Below, piece after piece: positions 9,427 through 22,170 of a stretch of DNA of 64,000 nucleotides. Position numbers and translations under genes: made by a program. The stretch lies in contig SJOL01006417.1 in the NCBI GenBank assembly GCA_004794785.1, positions 361,278 to 425,277 of the forward strand. The letters run 5' to 3'. The notes under the pieces were generated by a model, which did not search any database, was not told the origin of the DNA, and saw only the letters and a list, made by a program, of their open reading frames with translations. Origin of the DNA: Opisthorchis felineus. Lineage: Eukaryota; Platyhelminthes; Trematoda; Opisthorchiida; Opisthorchiidae. The stretch's first letter is position 1. The number at the start of each line of letters is the position of its first letter.

Positions 9427-10620
9427 CAGTGGCATCGAAGATGTCCTCAGGTCTTATCCCTCGAAGGTTGATTGAACAAAGAGAGCGGCAGATCCACGAA
9501 AACCAAGCTGGGTTCCGTCCTGCAAGATGATGCATCAATTGCATTTTCACCTTCCGTCAGACTCTAGAGCAGGGACACTGCTTCCAGCGACCAACAATGG
9601 AGGTCTTCGTTGAATTGAAAGTTGCCTTTTACTCTGTGAACCCTCAAGGAGTATCTGTGGAGCACAGGTGTCCCCTCTTAAGGCGCTGTACGTCATCTCC
9701 CGTGGACGCGTGCGGGTCTACGGGAGGCTCTCGCCTTAGTTCAATACATCAAGTGGTCGCAAGCAAGGCTGTTTTCTTTCACCTTCACTCTTCAATTTCA
9801 ATTTGATACGACTATGCGAATTTCAAACCCCAGCCTCCAATGTATATGGAGTCGAAATGCTACCAAGGCATTCGCTCACAGATCGGTAGTTCGCAGATGA
9901 CATAGCTCTTCCTGAATCTGACGCCTTGGCGATGCTAACAGTCCTAAATAATCTAAATAATTCTGCCTCATGAATGCGCTTCACACCTGCAAAGTGTAAA
10001 GTGCTGCTGCAATACTGGGTGGGCTCGAACCCGAACTTCATGCTTGCGGATGAGGCGATTGGTGTAGTAGACAGAGTTATCTGTATCAGTCCCCGTGGTC
10101 CAGATGATATTTTCATCCGGTCTGGAAAGACCAGAACAGCTTTCGTGAATCTGCATCATCTGTGGCGTAGGCTTATCCGTTAAGGGTCGAGTTCGCAATG
10201 TGTTACTATACGGGCTAGAAACTTGGCCGCTGAGCCCTGAGGACGTCAAAATCCTTCATTGCTGTCTTTAGAACATTGCCCGAGTCAGGTGGGAACACCG
10301 GGTCAGTAATGCTGAAGTGCGTCGAATGGTTTTCGGAAGGAATAACACGCCCGTAGGTTGCGCTGAGTTGGTCAGATGCTCCGTATACCAGTTGATCTAT
10401 TTCTTCGAGGAGACTTTCTCGCACAACCACGCGAAGGGTGGAAACGAGCCACCTGTGGTCAAACAATGACTCAGCAGTCAACTCAGCTGTGCTGGTCATT
10501 ATCGTCTCCCTGAATGGGGACTCCGAGATGGGACACATCAATGGCTAGTGACATTGTCAAATATGGCCCAGTCGCACCCTTAATGGTGCTCATGCGTCCA
10601 AGCCGTTGCCTTCAATGCTT
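9422..10620 (+). mobile_element. RTE-like LINE copy 3 (degenerate; RT to C-terminus)
   Basis: On the + strand, with stops and frameshifts, come LIPRRLIEQRERQIHENQAG then FRP (RT motif 2, about 9455-9521), VFVELKVAFYSVN (equivalent to FLDLKGAFDSVD), GVRQGC-like sequence near 9760, and FADDIAL at 9890-9910, so the catalytic D-D pair of the FADD box is still readable. A connection segment follows (MRFTPAKCKVLLQYWVGSNP, from 9974), then SPEDVKIL and WEHRVSNAEVRRMVFG (about 10235-10340), and a frameshifted C-terminus ending near MAQS at about 10570. The endonuclease is absent. It faces away from copy 2. Confidence 0.8.
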
Positions 10621-12106
10621 AGCTCCTTTCCTTATCTTTGGAATGATCTTCGCATCAATTATATCAGCTACCGCCTCCGATGCGTAACTATCTATCCACT
10701 TCCCCATATCATTGGCGAACGAAACTGGTAGTTACAACCACTGGACGGCAAGTACGCAGTTTTTAGAGATGGTGGTGACTTACTTCCTCTGATTTGGTTT
10801 GCCGGGCCGTTATATTCTTGCTACTCACTTTGTATGCACTGCACTGTCTCACCTGTTGTACTTCACCTACGTGTATTTTATGTTCCGAATAATCGAATTT
10901 ATTTTTGCGACTCAGCGCAAACTTCATGTGACATTACCCACTGTTCGCGGGAGTTCCTCGTCGTGGTTCAGTGTGACAGGCGAATCCGGAAACGGATGAT
11001 TTGGAATGTCGGGACTTAGGCTGTCATGTATATCAACTATTATTGTCAGGTCATCTCTATTTTCGGTGGCGGCTTATCGCTTGCACGCTGGTCTTTGGAT
11101 ACCTCGAAGGAATGTCGCGACTATATGTGAGAGGAACCGATGTCCACATGCCATCAGTCATCTCGTTTACCAATTCTTGAACTATTTCTGGCTGATAATT
11201 GGCTGTCTTATTCATCTCTCTATACCTATGAGCTTCGTGTGGCTTCTCCTTTTATCCTGGTTGTCAACGCAGGCGATAATAGCCAATATAACAGTAAACG
11301 ACTTCTCCTTCCTAAACCACCAACCGACGTTTATTTTTACGACATAGAGCACGGTTTACCCTGAACGTGTACCTGTTTTCGAATTCACCGGGTGCACGAA
11401 CCTGGGTTCGCTCTAGATGACAGTTTCGTCATTAATTAAAGCGTACCCTGGCTTGCAGTCACTTTGCAAAACAGACAAGAGACACTGGGCTAGGTGTGTG
11501 TGTTTACAAGCTACTGGTACACGAATGGTTGATGGCAAGCGAACTCTTACCAATATGTTGCGTAGCGTTACTCAGTCGAAGCATAAATATGTACTCGTCT
11601 GGTTCCATGGATTTTAGCATTCACCCTATATACTATGTAAGAGCTACATGAAGTGTATTTTTATGATTAATGAAGATTCAGCTGGAGTAGCCTTCTGCTT
11701 AGTCGCCACCGCTAAGACGTTTTTGATGTGAGGGTTAAACAAAGTCACAGCGTTCATCCAAGTTCCCTACTGGACTCGCAGCTTTCAATCGAAAGCTGCA
11801 TTGAGAAGCTCCGAATAGGACTGATCATATCCGCCTCCTTGACAGTTGTGGAACATTTGCGTTCTGCTTGCGGATAAATGGCAGGTATGCTATTTAGCGC
11901 ATTACTGTGTCACTCTTGGTTCAAGTCTGCCCGTTGGTCACACTGGAGCTCGGGTAAGAGGGTTATAACGACAAACAGTGAATGTGGCTTTTATCCCGTA
12001 GTAACTGGTCTCACATTGCACCCTGAGGATTTGTTAATACGCGTTTAACCGTTGCCGCATCGCTCTTCCTGTGCTGTCATTATCATAGCTTTTTCTGGAT
12101 TTACAG
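10621..12106. other. Unassigned remainder of BTF3 intron 3
   Basis: Several short frames are present but none is recognisable. A B-box-like TTGGTTCAAGTCT near 11926 could be a SINE scrap but has no convincing A box. Confidence 0.3.
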
Positions 12107-12201
12107 AGGCCAAAAACGATGCGGAATCAAAACCAGAAGACTTTGACGAGGATGTTCCGGAACTTGTTGAGGACTTCGACGAGAAGAGCCGATTAGAATG
12201 A
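12107..12201 (+). CDS. BTF3: BTF3 / NAC-beta, exon 4 and stop
   Basis: After a TTTACAG acceptor the frame encodes the acidic C-terminal tail: PEDFDEDVPELVEDFDEKSR, two more residues and a TGA stop. It matches the family tail [20 protein letters not shown] in length and pattern. The exon joins exon 3 in phase 1. No AATAAA was seen in the next ~400 nt, so the polyadenylation site is not located. Confidence 0.92.
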
Positions 12202-15200
12202 ACTTGTAACGTGAACACGATTTCCCGTTGACCTGCGATATAATCCCTTTTGATCAGCGGTGCGATTTTACGCTCTTTCTGCTCTTTTACATGCGCCTTC
12301 TAACTTTTTGAGGCTGTGTATACTCTTGGGGTTTTTCCTCATCTCGATGTCGTGGTTTCGCCGGGTCGTCTATGTACATCCACTAACGTGCGCACCTCAA
12401 ATTTCAGCACTCTTTCAACGTAGTCGGAGCACAAAGCTCAGACACGTTTTAATGATAGAATTATATAAGATATACTGCAAGCACGTTTGATTTAATGCGG
12501 GGTTTTAGGTAGGTACTGCATGTAGTAACAGTGCGTTGGTTTTGCAGTAGACGCTCGTCCTCACTAACCCCAAAGGATGTAATTCGAGGGACGTGATTCG
12601 CCCTATGGATGCAGTCCAGATGTGTAATATGCCGTAGCTTTATTCCCAGGAAGCACGCAACCGATTCATTGGTCAGCCTGATCATCAGTCGCCATCTCTT
12701 TGATGTCTGGCATTTAATGCCCGGTCCACATTTGGCGGGCATCCACTGGACTCTGCGTTTGTGATACGCAACAGACGCGGGTGATTGTAGGGCTTGATTT
12801 TTCGCGCAGTATTCCTAATGCTATTTTGATTTGTGGTGCTCCTCGTGTCATCATTGGCACGGAGCCTAGTTTGGAGCAATTCTGCCTGGCATTTGGTTTG
12901 CCATGTGCAATCGCCCTTCGAGGATACAGTACTTAGCCAGACGACCAATGTTACGAAACGCATCAGCATCCACCAAGCACAGCGATCAGAATATTTCGAC
13001 GACCAGAAGGGTACCTGATACGCGTGTATAATGTGTTCAACGGTGCGAAACTCACTTAAAGTCCTGACTAAGTGTTCGAAGCAACACTCACATCCAGTTT
13101 ATTCTATAATCCGACTATGATCAGCTGTAATTAACCCACTCAGCTTTCGTGGAATTATTCAGTCGTGAGGTTCTGGGTTATGTCAACTGTCTGGTTTTTC
13201 GAACCACCTTGACAACCACTAAGGACTGTTTGGCAGGATCCCACAGGCCATGTTGTTTCCTCGTGGTTACCAAGTTGAGAGTTTTAACTGTCGCGCGGAG
13301 TAACTCGCCATAGGCCTAACTAGCTTCTCACTTTCTGCAGTTTGGTTAGGGCAAGATTGTTCTCCGATTCTCAGTGCATCAGGGTGTTTGCTGTTAATCA
13401 CTCCTTCGTTACTTGGTGCTTTCGATGCTGGCAGCATGCCTTGACCAACGTGGCCTTGCAACGTCTAATTTCGTCTGAACACTGATCGTATTTGACGGCT
13501 AACGGAGGAAGGCGTTACCTCCGTAATTGTGACGATAGGGAAGTGACCGGGCCAACCCGGTGTGTTCGCTATACAGGGACTCAGAGTTTAGGAGTCTATT
13601 AATTGCCTCGGTTGAGGGTGTATCCATTCAAATCTTCACATGTGGCTACAAGGATAAGTTGGCTCTCCTCGTTGGCAGCTGCTGACGTATTTAGTCACAA
13701 ACTCTCAAGCCTATAAGTTAATACTTTGCGAGGATCAGTGGCTGTTTAGATCACGCAGTCTGGCAATTCATCGGTAGTCTGGTAATACGTCTAGGTAGAT
13801 CAACGACAATAGGGTTCAAGTCCAGCTCACTGGCGGTGCGGGCCGATCGGCGAACGTGATCCTGAGAGACGTAAAACTGTTGGGTGAAATTTTACTTGAC
13901 TACTCCCTCTGTTGCTCATTTTAATCCCAATAAGGACGAAGTACCTTGGCCACATTCACGGGTGGTATACTTCCATTGGGGTTTACTCAACGGGGATCGT
14001 TTCCGAGTGAGTAAATTTCATTCTAACTCAGTACGTGGGAAGTAGCCCCTTCCTACAAGAAGACACCTTCGGAAGTATGTCGATGTACCTCACTTATCAT
14101 TCATGTACTGCCGCCCGTTGTTCAAACGCAACTCATTTCACCTGATCTCGAGTCGACTGACTAGTGACGACTTTTTTGGTTAGGCAGTCACTTGACTTGT
14201 GGAGCTTTTTTGATGTTTTGTAGGTGGTGGGATATCATAATTTCAAATTGGGGACTTGAAAATTCTCAATATCCTCACTTGTAGTCCTTTAATGTGTTGA
14301 ACAAACTGTGACTGTAGGCCGGGCACCCCTACGAGTACCCCGGCAAGGTCCGGTGACGACATTTCACATTCATGGTTCCCCCAAATCCGCACTAAGGCCA
14401 AAGTGGATGGGTTAACTTATTGTCACCAACCAACAACCGAACGCGGGCTAAGCTTGGCTTGCGTACTTAGATCTAATCCTGAGGACAGTCATGCCGGAAT
14501 ACTGTGGTAGCATGCAACGGGGTCTTCAAACGTTTCCGCTTTCTAACCTATCAACGTAATTTAGCTACGCGGACAGATGGACAGTCGGGCCGATTTATGT
14601 CGAGAGGACGAGGTTTACCTGCAAAGTTGCTTACGTATTGAGTACTATCTTATGGATCGGCTGCAGCCCAGCCTATAGCCTGGAAGGCCTTAAGGTGTAC
14701 GAATACAAAACTCATATACGCCCAAAACGGAACAGGACCACTTAGAAAGGAACCAGAATGTGTGCACTATTTGGAAAACTCGGCCAAACACCATAATACG
14801 GAGATGCTGTTGCAACATTTCGTGGAAGCATGGCACGTGTTGTCAGTATCGCCTCAGTTCCTGCTACAATATCTTTCGTTGCTACTTAGTGGAATGGTTA
14901 ACGAACTATGTTGGCGCATATTGTGACCTTTCCAGTCACTTGCGGCGGATGGATGGAGCCTTCCTCTGAGCAGTGTATCCTACAATGCGTCGTTTGTCCA
15001 TCGATGTGTGGTTGAAAATAATATCCACTCCGGCCAGTCTGTCACAGAGGCATCATGTGAACTGATATTTTCCATTGGAGACAGAGCAGTCCAGCCTATT
15101 GTTTGGTTACATAGAGAAGATTCTCTGGGCCGATGATCACCTAGATCACTTGGACGAGAGATCCGTATACTAACTTCCCGGTCGAATTTACTGCTTCAGA

Positions 15201-16639
15201 TACGCAGATGTGCAAGTATTGCATATACTCCTATGCACCGTGAAACTAGCCTACAAGAAAACTGGCCATTCCAAGATGGGCGCTTTTGTCGGTGCGAAAA
15301 CTATCGATGTACCAGCTTATAAGACCGACCGACAATAAGTGTAATTCATTTTTCATGGTGATTTGGCGAGTTCAAATCCGCATACTGATGCCGGTGAAAG
15401 CAAGTGATGACGTCACGCGATCTCGAGTGCCCGCTGGTGACGTAGATGAGCGACTTGACACGGGTATTCATTCGACGGTGAAAGGAAAACTCGCGTTGTT
15501 GGTCTTACTGCAACAAGTGTCTTAACTGTCTGTACGGTAAGCTCTTATCACAACGACATCCTCGCCTTCGTTTATCTGCGAGCTCATGCGAAATCCGCTT
15601 CCGGCCGTCTATCGTCAATATCGAACTTGCACCAGCCAACAACAACCCCTACAGCAGTCCTCTTTCGGTCATAGACACAACCGCAACAACGCTTGTCACA
15701 TTACTTGGCACTGACCGGTGGTATTAAATTGGCGAAACCGGCGCGCGGACTGGTAAGCAGTACTCCCTGTGATGAAGTTCAACGGCACAACGACAAACGC
15801 GACTGGGTCGCATGGATAGAATAAGTTGACTCATGTTTCCACTCCTATTGGAGTTTTTATTGTGTCGGATAGTCCTGCTCCAGGAGAAGTCACTGTAAAG
15901 CTAGCATTATCTTCCACTGGATACGACTGCGTCGCTTCAACCAGTGGTCTAGTGAGTTTCTTCGCGCCACTAAGGGACACCATTTCGGTGGATGCTCCCT
16001 ACTTTGGCTAATCGGCAGTAATCGACAAATCAAACAATGACAACTGGATTTGCTGCAATGGTTCGTACAATGAATAAGTCTGACTCCATGGAATTCTCTC
16101 AGGGAGTTGATATAAGCTTCGTTTTGAGCATAAATGGTCATTTGCTGAAGTGTGTAGCTCTATCCTCTGAACATCTGTGTGCGTGCTACACGACCGTAGA
16201 GACCCATGACCTCCCTCCATACCTGTGTATTTCACTCGACATGCCCAGATCGAGCCGTAGTCTGAGTTTAAATTATCCATCATTTGATGAGGTACCAAAA
16301 TGACTGCTTGGATCGCCATCTAGCTGCCGGGTCAAATGAATTTTAACCGTTGCTATTTGTAGGCGGTGACGGATCTATATGTTCTTCCTTAACTAAGCTG
16401 TATTCAGACAACGGATTAATTGATTTTCATAGTTTTTTTTTTCGGAAAACGCACCCGAAGCGACTGTTCCGACCAGAAGTATCAGTCTGACGCTCAACAT
16501 AAGGTGGCTTCATCAATATTGCGAATCCTAACCCTGACACGTGAGACGCAAGCAGTGTTTGATCACATCTTCACATGACGTAGGATGCTTGATCAATATC
16601 ACGCATACCACCACTCAGAAATCGCGCTTTCTTTGACTT
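12202..16639. other. BTF3 3' flank and long stretch without recognised genes
   Basis: Frames of up to about 94 codons occur, but none has recognisable domains. The G+C content looks as high as in the LINE-bearing region, so much of it may be old retrotransposon sequence. A B-box-like GGTTCAAGTCC at 13813-13823 lacks a matching tRNA fold. Confidence 0.3.
12735..12840 (-). pseudogene. Possible LINE endonuclease N-terminal scrap
   Basis: One minus-strand frame reads IALGILRE....ITRVCCVSQTQSPV. It resembles the DVCCVSETRIQD segment that opens the catalytic part of RTE-like endonucleases. The match is about a dozen residues, and the surrounding sequence is not alignable by eye. Confidence 0.25.
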
Positions 16640-17480
16640 CGAGGGTGCAGGACTCCTACCCATAATCGACCAAAGAGGAATGCCCCTAAGACTTTCGAAT
16701 ATGCTCCGTGTTCTCCATTCCCACACTTAACAACTATCCAAAAGTTTTTCCACGGTTAGTGTGGCTGAGCAAGGTCGCCCTCTCCGTCTCCCTTGCTGTT
16801 CAACTTCGTCATCGATATCATGGATTACACGCTTCAAGGAATCGAGGTAGTTGGTATCGGAGCTAAATCAAGAGAAAGGTTAATAGACTTGGACTATACG
16901 GATGACATTTCTTTTGTTTCTCGACGACCATCTACTCTAGATAGAATTTCGGATGTAATTCCTATATTCGCTATGTGTTTTATACCTTCAGAATTCAAAG
17001 TATTGTCCCAGGATTTTGTTTCTTTGTGTTTTTCTGAAACTTCAGGGAGAAGGGTGTGGGTTTATTGATCGATCTACTTATCTGGACAGCCGCGTAAGCC
17101 TTGATTGTTCCGCGATAGAAATCAATGCGTACCTCATAACGGTTCGAAAATGTTTCTTGTATTTCGGCGTCAGAACCGCATTTCACTGAATCTAAGAGTT
17201 CGTGTGTACAAGGTGGAGAGTAGTCTTATGCCAATGGCTGTGGAACTTGGCCACTCCGGTCATCGGTGCGTTTTCAGTGTATTAGGGGTTAGCTGGCTGC
17301 AGCGTGTTCACAATGAGCTGATGCGGGAGTGCTTGATGATGAGTCAGAGCTATTAGATTATCGAGTGAACTCAACAGGTTAAGGTCGTTGGGGCATGTAC
17401 CGTAGATTTGCAACCACCGCTTATCGAAGGAAGCAGTGTACTTAACTATGAAGTCATGGGAGATGGGCCATGACTTCGCT
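16640..17480 (+). mobile_element. RTE-like LINE copy 4 (RT core to C-terminus, degenerate)
   Basis: The + strand carries LFNFVIDIMD (16796-16825) and DLDYTDDISFV (about 16886-16918), the RT catalytic box with YTDD in place of YADD. FAMCFIPSEFKVL, equivalent to FGMHFAPTKCKVM, follows. After a frameshift come a connection remnant and VRVYKVES.....HRCVFSVLGVSWLQRVHNEL (about 17190-17320), and last GRWGMYRRFATTAYRRK near 17385-17430. The part before 16790 shows only a weak GMPLRL...LRVLHS match. Stops and frameshifts show it is dead. It is downstream of BTF3 in the same orientation. Confidence 0.75.
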
Positions 17481-19539
17481 GCGCGAAGTGTCCTTGGGGG
17501 TTTTAGCGCCTAAAAGTGAACACTCCTTGGGATGCACCACACTGGGTCATCTCGAGATAAGAATCGAGATAGTTTAGGATTTTTATCAAGTATCTTAAGA
17601 ATTTCATCCAGATATCCTATGAAAACAACAAGAGATCCTAACTTGCTGAATTCTTCAATGAACTTTGAGACAATTGATCGTGCAGCTTGAAGGTACTATC
17701 CGTTCCGTCGTTGAATATGGATTTGTACCGACCGATGATTCAAGAGAATTTGGAAGTAGCTATGTACTTGGATCAAGTTAGTAAACACCACAAGTGCCTC
17801 CAAAAATAATACTCACTGTGGCGTGTACCAGTTGGGGTACAGTGAAGTTTCCTTATATTGTTATACCTTTCAAAATGCCTTATGTTGACCAGGCTGATTG
17901 CGGCGGATAACTCTAAGAACACAAATATTTCGCACCGTTACTTGAGCTTGTTAACGCAGACTAATTTTCAGCTCTTCTTTGTTCTGGGACACTCTTGTGT
18001 CATCTTGGGAGTGATGCCAGCCACATTTATTTTACTACTGAACTTAGTGTGAGTAATATAATAAAATGGTGCAAGCCGTCTGACATCGTAATGAAGCCAG
18101 AGAGGGGAGGAGGCTTTCCGTGCAACCGTACCGTTTTTAGAGAAATTCGGTTGCTTTCGGGACATTCCTTTAATACTTTTCTTATAAAATTGTACGGGTC
18201 GCTCGTGGCTGATGGTCTTTTGCACAATACTGAAAAGCCCCACGCAATCAAGCTCGTTTCATGTAAAGCGTGTTTGGTTCGAATGCTTCCGTTTTCCGCT
18301 CACCAATTCGTGCGATTACATGGCACCCGTCAGGTTAACTTATGATTGAGTCAGCGAACGAAGAATACGCCGCACTGGGTTCTCAACTAGGTTTGGCTGG
18401 TTGCTACTGCTTGCTTCAGCTGCTTGGGGTTAGCCGGGCGGATGCACAGGTCTTGTGTGGCTCGCGATTTCCTGTTTATTACTACTACTCAATATACAGA
18501 AGCGAACCCCTGGGTTCGAATGTGAGCCTGTCACTAGTGAAGCACGACACAATGAAAAATCACTCCTCATCTCACGAAATCTAATATCCGGACTCGAACC
18601 TTGGTTCAAACACTGATTTGCGTCCTGCGGTACAAGGCAACCTTCGTTTGGAGGATGAGTTTACTGGCCATGTACTTCAAACTTGCCAATCCATCCTTCG
18701 TCTAACAGTTTGCTAGGATGAGTGGTCCGAGATTCAATAAGGTCCAACTAAAGACCCTTCAGACCAGTCCGGTCCCTCAGGTCGGGGGTTGGAACATGTG
18801 TGGCGAGACGTTCGCTTAAGAAATGTAAGACACCGACACTTCCCTTCCCGTTTTACAATCAGGCTTTTGAACTGAAGACTTTGGTTAAGGGCGTCAACAG
18901 TCATTTTGTCTAGGCCTGGGTGCTATAGAAGTATCCCAGCCAGGTACATCAATGATTCCTACAACCATAAGTAATCCCATGTCAAACCGGCCGCTGTGTG
19001 GCGTCATCAAACAGGTCGCCCTACTTGCTGCATAACACAGGGTGGGTAAGTGACACTTGGTTAGTGCTGAGATCTCCCTTCTTTCTCCTTCATATATTGT
19101 TGTATCCCCCAATTTCACTTATAATACACCTTGCTGGCCCATCCGTTAGGACTGACAACCACCATCCTCAGGTGTGGTCGCGGCCACTGCGCGTCCGCCT
19201 GTGCCCATAGCCTAAGGCGTTTCGATATCATTCGTTAAGTCTCATCGATCGGTCTGTCTGGCTGCTTTTATTGTTCGCACCCTGAAATAGGCAGGACAAC
19301 AAGCTGCTCTTGCTCTCACACTGGGTGATGTTTGCTGTATATCAGAAATAAGGATCCGAGATGCCAGCACTGGTGCTAACTGTCCCGTCACTCTTTTTCT
19401 CTATTTCTGCGACGGTCTTCTGGTGATCCAGAGGCCGCGGCGACATGCCATGCAGTGGTCGGCAGCGTCCCAAGACGGAAGGGTCTTTGCTTGAATGGAT
19501 ACTAGCTGAGAGGTGACTCTGTGCTGTTCATCTGCGCAG
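17481..19539. other. Unassigned DNA
   Basis: No gene recognised. Open frames around 17968-18345 overlap on both strands and look like chance. The only structured piece is the possible SINE at 18460-18670. Confidence 0.3.
18460..18670 (-). repeat. Possible tRNA-derived SINE remnant
   Basis: On the minus strand there is a perfect Pol III B box, GGTTCGAGTCC (18590-18600). A segment ATTTCGTGAGATGAGGAGTG follows it and resembles the TTTCGTGAGAGGGGCACTG that follows the B box of the SINE at 25541. The A box is not clear. Confidence 0.3.
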
Positions 19540-19761
19540 AAATCTCACACGTGGGAAGTTGCTCGTTTTCGGTTGGTCCTGTCTGCCCCTGCCCCAACCA
19601 ACCGTAGCTTTGATGCCATCAAAGACAACTTCTGTGATACCTTAGGCGCCCCGTTGCGGTGGGCCAGAAGGTCAGATATCGTGATTGTCGAAGCTGTGCA
19701 TGCACAAACTGACAGACTTCGCCTATCAGGAACTATGATTGCACCCGGTAGGTACGGATGA
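19540..19761 (+). mobile_element. LINE endonuclease fragment (copy 5)
   Basis: One open frame reads VLSAPAPTNRSFDAIKDNFC, then LRWARRSDIVIVEAVHAQTD, then RLRLSGT. This is the YAPT....DAIKDEFYDAL...RRSDIVVVAGDMNAQVGRLSGT block of RTE-like endonucleases. The catalytic GDxNAQ motif is changed to EAVHAQ. The domain is truncated on both sides. Confidence 0.7.
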
Positions 19762-20689
19762 CGGTGAATGACTTCCGACCACAGACTGTCTATCCATGAC
19801 TGACTTCCAAAATAACAGAAATAGTCTGAAAAAATTGTTCCCTTCAATAGCGTGCCAGCCACCCATATTCATCACATCACCCTCGGCTATTGATAGCGTG
19901 GATCAGTAACCGGATTTTTTTCCTTTCGGAACACCTGTGATGGTTCTGAACACGCATTTGTCTGGACTCACTTCTCTCAGCTTTCCGGGGCCGCGCAGGA
20001 GGCGTACAATTCGTTTGTTGACTGAGAGGCTCACAGATTCGGTAATAAAGCGAATTTATCGGAACCATCTCTACTCCATTACTTTTAATCCATCGTCTGA
20101 TATCATTTGACACTGGAATGATATTGGTACACCTTTGTACAATGCCGGGAGTTCCGTCTGTTTCACAACGCCACAAGCATCACTCAGTCACCAAATACCG
20201 AAGGGAACAGTGGCAATGCCGTAATATCAGAGAAACGTTCCCGTCGGTCCTGAACATGATTAAACCTGGCAAACTCTCAGATGTCAGGTAAAAATCAGTG
20301 CGAGTGCAGGCTGTGAGTCCTTATGTACACTGAAGGAGAAAATGAAGGAGACGCTGGATACCGAGAATATTCGAGGGTTATTTTGGATGATCTGTGTAAC
20401 CGGTCCACGAAAACCGCGAAATCACCAAGGGTCAAATTGGCGTGAGCACTGCTCCTAAATGAGGATGCCTCGACCGCTGGGTCGACAACAATTCTCTTGG
20501 CAACCTGCTGTCATTCACCCGGATTCTCGAACTGCATTATAACTGTAGACGGTCTACCTGGAACCCCCCTGCAGTCTCGGAGGTTCATGATGGGACGTAT
20601 TCACGCAGACACGACTGAGATGCTTTTCCGGATCACCTCCAGTTCGGATTGTTCACAGATGATGGTTAGGTCCTCAGTCAGCGCTTGTC
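19762..20689. other. Unassigned DNA between LINE fragments
   Basis: No recognisable coding sequence. A 99-codon minus frame (19877-20176) has no family resemblance. Confidence 0.3.
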
Positions 20690-22170
20690 TGATTTAGTCG
20701 CTTCCATTTTTGAAAAAGAAGCCTCCACAGATAACTGACAAGGACTGATAACGATTCTCTTTTTTTAAATTTAACTCTTGGCCTCACTTGTCCTTCGTTG
20801 CCTTATGATGACCCGTGAGGTAATGACTCGAGAGCAGCAAGCGGGGTTTCATCCTGGTAAGGGTTGCGCTGGCCACATCTCCACACGGTTAAGCACTAGA
20901 AAAATGCCATACGTACAACCCATCAACAATTTATCCTAATTGCTGTATTTCCAAGGTGCATTTGATTCCGTTGACTGGTTTATTCCTCTTAATATGCAGG
21001 CTCAGCAAAGGGTGCATGGGACGTTTGTCAATATGATATGTTCTTTGTTCTCTCAGACTTGTGGCCGCGTGAGAACATGTGGAAGTTTTTTATACAAAGT
21101 GGTGTCCGACAACAATTCCCATCTCCGTTTCCGTGATCAATGATATGGTGAGACGAATTCTATGGGGTCTTCAAATGTCTGCTGACGAAAACCTTGTCGG
21201 TCTGGAACATACAGACGACATCGATCTCATCTCAGAAGAGGAGAAGAAAGTACAGATAATTTTGGATGAACTGATCAGTCCCCCCGTTTTTCGGCATGCG
21301 CTTCGCACCCGCAACTTACAAGATTATGCTTATACACAGTCAATATACACGTTACTCACAACCAGAGTAGAGATATTTAAAGTTTGCAAGCGTTTTACGT
21401 ATCTTGGAAGTTTTCTTAGTTCCGACTGTAGTCTGACTAATCAGGTTAATGCACAAATCTCGAAGGCCTGGGTCACGTTTGGTGATATTGGGCGCCTATG
21501 GTAAGAAAGGGCATACCCCTGAATCTTGAGGAGCATGTGTATCAGACTTTAGTACGGAGTGTTTTGATGTATGGCTGTCAGACTTGGACTTTTCGAGCAG
21601 CGAAACTCAGACGTCTTCGAATCTTCAACAACGGTTGTATTAGAACCACAGCTCGTGTAGGTTGCTGTCGGCGAATTGGTACAGAGGCAATTAGAATGCG
21701 AGTGTTCGGTTGTGCGACGAGGACTTCCATCCGAGAATGTGTTCAGCACCAAAAGCTGCGTTGGTTCGCCATGCATCGCGCATGCTGAAACATCGCTTGC
21801 CGAAGAGAATGCTGTTTTTGTGTCCAATTCAGAACGGCGGAGGCAGAGGGGTCATCCACCTTTCACCGGCAGAGGGGTATGATATTAGAGTAAGTCTGGG
21901 TACTGTCGGTGAGACCTGCCTTCCAAGATGCGAGGATGACCCCCTGTGAATGGTTGTAGACGCTGTAAGATACGGCTGCTAATAGATGTCACTGATGTCG
22001 TCATTTCCTATCCTGAGTATCTGAATGGGTGTCTGGACGTGTAGGTACCTTGCAATGATTTTGTAGGCTAACACTGGGTTCTCTCCTTATCCCTTTTTAT
22101 TCTTACCTTCACCGTTAGGATATCAAAGAAATTAGGGTTATATGGCAGTGAATCATCAATACTATCCATG
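20690..22170 (+). mobile_element. RTE-like LINE copy 6 (RT to 3' end, degenerate)
   Basis: Readable in order: TREQQAGFHPGKGCAGHIST (about 20827-20886), FQGAFDSVDWFIPLN, then HTDDIDLISEEE (about 21206-21241; catalytic box HTDD instead of YADD), FTYLGSFLSSDCSLTNQVNA, then LNLEEHVYQTLVRSVLMYGC (21513-21572), IRTTARVGCCRRIGTEAIRM and VQHQKLRW. The 3' UTR aligns with those in the inverted-repeat arms up to CATG at 22167-22170, where the TGA tail is missing. That alignment fixes the end of the element. It belongs to the same subfamily as copy 1 but is clearly more diverged. Confidence 0.8.

Larger units (their letters stand above)
1048..12106 (+). other. BTF3 intron 3, about 11 kb, filled with retrotransposon remnants
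   Basis: The intron runs from a GTACGT donor to a TTTACAG acceptor; the flanking exons are both in phase 1 and join in frame. Inside are LINE pieces on both strands, a ~0.9 kb inverted duplication and a ribozyme-like repeat. None of the LINE reading frames is intact. Confidence 0.85.

Noticed and set aside
13800..13830. tRNA gene suggested by a perfect B box GGTTCAAGTCC
   Set aside because: No matching A box, acceptor stem or anticodon arm at the right distance.
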